Shown here in pieces: positions 61,260 to 64,000 of a stretch of 64,000 nucleotides of DNA. The stretch covers positions 643,561,465-643,625,464 of the forward strand of contig NC_090439.1 of NCBI RefSeq assembly GCF_031143425.1, in the 5' to 3' direction. Each line of letters starts with the position of its first letter. Within the stretch, counting starts at the first letter, position 1. The DNA comes from Pleurodeles waltl (Eukaryota > Chordata > Amphibia > Caudata > Salamandridae). The position numbers and the translations under genes are program-made. Under the pieces are notes generated by a model that saw only the letters and a program-made list of their open reading frames with translations, was not told where the DNA came from and did no database searches.

Positions 61260-62700
61260 TCTGCTTGATGACTGATCTTTGTCACTTGTTCTGCTCGCAT
61301 GCAGCCAACCGAATATGTACCTGGAGTCCTTTGGCTGACATCATCATAGCGCATTGGTCCTCTTCACTGGTGCTGGATAATGGCATTGATGAGTCTCTGC
61401 AGGACGAGCTTGACGATGACCGACTTCGAAAGGTTTGTACTTGTCGTAACTGATGCTGCTTTTTGGTCTTGCGGGTGTGGCAAGAATGTTTCTGGAACTT
61501 TCTGGCGTCCATTTTCTCTTCTTGGGGTGACACATTTGGTTTCTCTATTGCCTTGAACACTGTCATAAAGTAGTTTTCTTTTCCGCAACCTTTGCACATC
61601 TGTCCTATGGATGGACATTTGTTCTTGTGGGATATGAAAACCTACATCAAATAAACACTTTTTCCTTCTTTGAAGACATTGATTTGTGTGCATCTGCCAA
61701 GTGCTTGTACTTGCTTTTCATGACTAGCGCTGATTTATTTTTTCCTGTTCCCGCTTCCATGTCAGCCGATTGACGTTCTGCCCTTTCATCGGCTCTTGCG
61801 GCATTAATATTTATGTAAACTGGGTGTCTCTCTCAACATGTCATCTTAAAGAGTCCGATAGACAGGCACTGATGACTATAAAGGTTATGGTCTCTTCATC
61901 GATGATTTCAACGAATTTACGGTGTCTGGTGAGCACATCAAGTCTTTCAACAAACTCATCCACATCTCACCGTCTTGCTGTCTTGTCTGATTGAAAATAT
62001 ACCTGTCAGCATCAGATTAAACTTTGTATTCAAAGCTTCCTTGAGCTGACATAACAATATGGCCTCACTTTGCTTTTCTTCAAAACATCTTTTACACCGT
62101 CACCGGTAAAGCTCTTTAAGTATAAGTATTTAATGATGTTCTTATCATCTACTTCTTCTAGGGCATCTTTGAAGTCATCAAACATCTCAATCCCCGCGGT
62201 CCATCTAGCGCAAATATTCTGTTTCTTGGCAGTGTCAAATGGCAGTGGTGGTTTCAGAAATGCAGCTACATCGTACTTTGCGCCCTTTCCTACTACTGCT
62301 GAAGGTACACATTGTTCGGGTAGTGGCCGCTGCTCACTGGTGGCAAATGCAACTTCTGCAAGCAGAGGCCGCTTGCTTGTGGTTGGGTCACCTTGTCTGA
62401 GTGTAGGTCGTAAATCATTGTACTCTTTCCTGACAGTAAGAAATGGTTCTGTTTCTCATACTTAATCAATGTAGTGCTTAGAGTTTTCCATCGTACCTGG
62501 TTGTCTTTAGTGTTTTTCTTGCATCGGCGATGGTGCTACATTATGGTGTGCCACAGATTTTGGTCCTTCTTTTGAGCGTTCTCTTCTGCAAGGCCTTCCA
62601 CTCTTCGAGGGCAGTATGAAGGCTGGAGCACCGCTTTAATTCCACATGCGCCAACTCTGACCAACCTCTGATTGAGTCGAGCGCAGGTGATACATGCACG
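61260..62700 (-). pseudogene. gypsy gag
   Basis: Sits between the protease and the right LTR. A CKGCGKENYF half of a CCHC knuckle lies near 61,590, downstream of basic and Ser/Gln-rich sequence; the rest of the frame is in pieces (61,364-61,693, 62,536-62,811 and others) with no intact capsid region I can align by eye. Assigned mainly by position. Confidence 0.6.
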
Positions 62701-62779
62701 CAATCTTCTGGGTCGTTGTGCGCACTCAGGGAGAGGAGTTTTGTTTCCTTGGGGCACGTATCCTATCCTCATCGCCAGT

Positions 62780-63002
62780 TGTAACATTCTCCTCAGCATG
62801 AGAGCATGCAAAGGCTACACCACATACAGACCTCTTGATTGGATTTCTTTATTAATCTGCCTAGGATCAGAAACTAAATTACTTAATATATCATAGCTGC
62901 TACTAACCACACCTTAACCCCTCCTAGCAGGTTGCACAGTCTCATTTCTAAGTCTGCCCAGAACGTCAAGGGTCCTAGCGTATCCAGTTTCACAACACTA
63001 CA
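62780..63002 (-). repeat. 5' LTR of the gypsy element
   Basis: 223 bases, TG...CA, direct copy of 57,918-58,136 with clear divergence, which implies an old insertion. Confidence 0.85.
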
Positions 63003-63241
63003 CAGTGCATGCAGAAGGCACAAGTTATAGCTATTGTAGTGTGGCAAGTGAGGTGACAAAACTGTACAGGGAGGAGCACAACTTAAGTAAATTGAAGATG
63101 GTGCCAAAATGATAAATTTGTTATAGATGGCAGAGCGTAAATTATAAATTCCAGTTGTTACTATATCTTTAGACTTTCTAATGTTTGTATAGTTTAAGTT
63201 GGGTTTGTATAGAAAGAATAAAGTTTTTCCTAACTATAGCT
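63003..63241. repeat. Right arm of the inverted-repeat host element
   Basis: Uninterrupted arm: its reverse complement matches 54,218-54,308 followed directly by 57,666-57,825, so it records the state of the arm before the LINE entered. Confidence 0.82.
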
Positions 63242-63273
63242 TATCCTTAACCTATATATGTATATATATATAT

Positions 63274-63878
63274 CAAAGGAAACCTCCCCAGATCAGGAAG
63301 AACCAGCACTTAAAGAAGGGAGACCAATAATGTATTTATTGGATCAGGTAACTCCAGAAACAAAAGAGACTGCCCTATTATTAATGAACAGTGTGTAGTG
63401 ATCAAGAGATGGAACATTTAAGACAGCAGAATGAGCACAGTGTGCAGGCACTTTTTGGAATCACTGCAATAGACTTTCTTTTCATCAGTAGTAAAGGGTA
63501 GAGTTACATTCACCCTCTTAGTACACAAATGCAAATGAGTTTAAGATGTATAAATTGCTAATGTTATCACAAATGTATGTCATGCTAATTATGATGAATT
63601 ATGTTTTTGTACCTGTTATTAATACCAAATGTAAAGGTTTATGAATTGTTTTAAGAATTATGAGCAAATGTTGCACATGAGTAAGTTGTAGTATTTTGTC
63701 AGTGTCTAACAAGCAGTATATATAGTGTGATAAAATGGCGCTATTTAAGATTGAGAAAGGCTGTGGATCAGCTGAAATGCACCTCTTTTGTTTCTGGATT
63801 TACCTGATCCAATAAATAAGTTAATTGTCTCTGGTCTTCGAATGCTGGCTCTCCCCTCATATGGGGAGGTTTCCTTTG
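63274..63878. mobile_element. 605-bp MITE with about 95-bp inverted repeats
   Basis: The left end CAAAGGAAACCTCCCC and the right end, its reverse complement, frame the element. Pairing continues inward through TTTATTGGATCAGGTAA and CCAGAAACAAAAGAG. It follows a (TA)n tract. No coding capacity. The family is not recognised and no target duplication is clear. Confidence 0.8.
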
Positions 63879-64000
63879 GTGTTGTTAGCGGTAGGGTCTT
63901 TCCATGCACCATCGGCGATCAGACGCAAGCCGGCAAACTGCAACTGACTGGAATATATATCTATATGTATATATATATTCACTGAATAAAACAAAGGTTA
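63879..64000. other. Window end, (AT)-rich
   Basis: A second TATATATATA tract (63,954-63,976) and a CAAAGG at 63,991-63,996 near the edge may begin another copy of the preceding MITE type, but too little is visible. Confidence 0.3.

Larger units (their letters stand above)
57918..63002 (-). mobile_element. Ty3/gypsy element, nearly complete, inactive
   Basis: Two short direct LTRs of about 220 bases flank gag, protease, reverse transcriptase, RNase H and integrase in that order on the minus strand, the usual Ty3/gypsy order. The YR(P/A)TPHSTTGDSP block in the integrase end suggests a Mag-type lineage (inference). Many stops and frameshifts. The first bases after each end are CAG-like but no sure target duplication can be set. 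Confidence 0.88.

Overview
This is vertebrate intronic DNA. The only host coding sequence I can support is one exon at 19,658-19,861 (+), which matches the middle exon (exon 2 of 3) of XKR4, the Xk-related phospholipid scramblase. It has a good acceptor and donor, so the rest of the window is the 3' part of XKR4 intron 1 (left) and the 5' part of intron 2 (right). The exon carries a 4-bp tandem duplication that breaks the frame at codon 10 of the exon.

The mass of old and young transposable elements, giant introns, very large retroviral-type LTRs and GC-rich palindromic elements suggests a caudate amphibian, probably a newt of the Pleurodeles type. That is inference from repeat character and is not proven by the sequence.

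Layout. 1-4.35 kb: decayed Ty3/gypsy element on the minus strand (LTR, integrase, protease remnant, gag). 4.4-5.15 kb: possible LTR. 6.3-8.0 kb: solo LTR of the first family. 10.7-12.05 kb and 17.85-18.86 kb: two opposite-orientation copies of a TTA-targeted terminal-inverted-repeat element with a GT/CA minisatellite core. 12.2-12.7 kb: foldback element. 15.5-16.4 kb: 3' end of a large LTR. 19.66 kb: XKR4 exon. 22.8-26.0 kb and 26.7-31.6 kb: two direct copies of a large non-coding element built of two hairpin-rich tandem arrays; the second copy hosts two MITEs and a perfect 102-bp duplication. 33-37 kb: LTR-like repeats. 38.4-40.1 kb: hAT-like element. 40.4 and 40.9 kb: MITEs. 41.2-42.5 kb: LTR-like fragment. 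45.3-46.6 kb: 3' end of an old LINE. 47.5-48.2 kb: an element made of eleven consecutive near-perfect palindromes. 48.9-49.8 kb: hAT-like element. 50.5-51.1 kb and 52.7-54.1 kb: minisatellites. 54.2-63.2 kb: an inverted-repeat host element split by a CR1/L2-type LINE and a nearly complete but dead Ty3/gypsy element. 63.3-63.9 kb: long-TIR MITE.

Nothing here works as an operon or gene cluster. The biology is one conserved exon inside a transposon-filled intron. The structures most worth checking are the exon frameshift, the palindrome-chain element with its shorter derivatives, the two hairpin-array elements and the nested foldback/LINE/gypsy locus.
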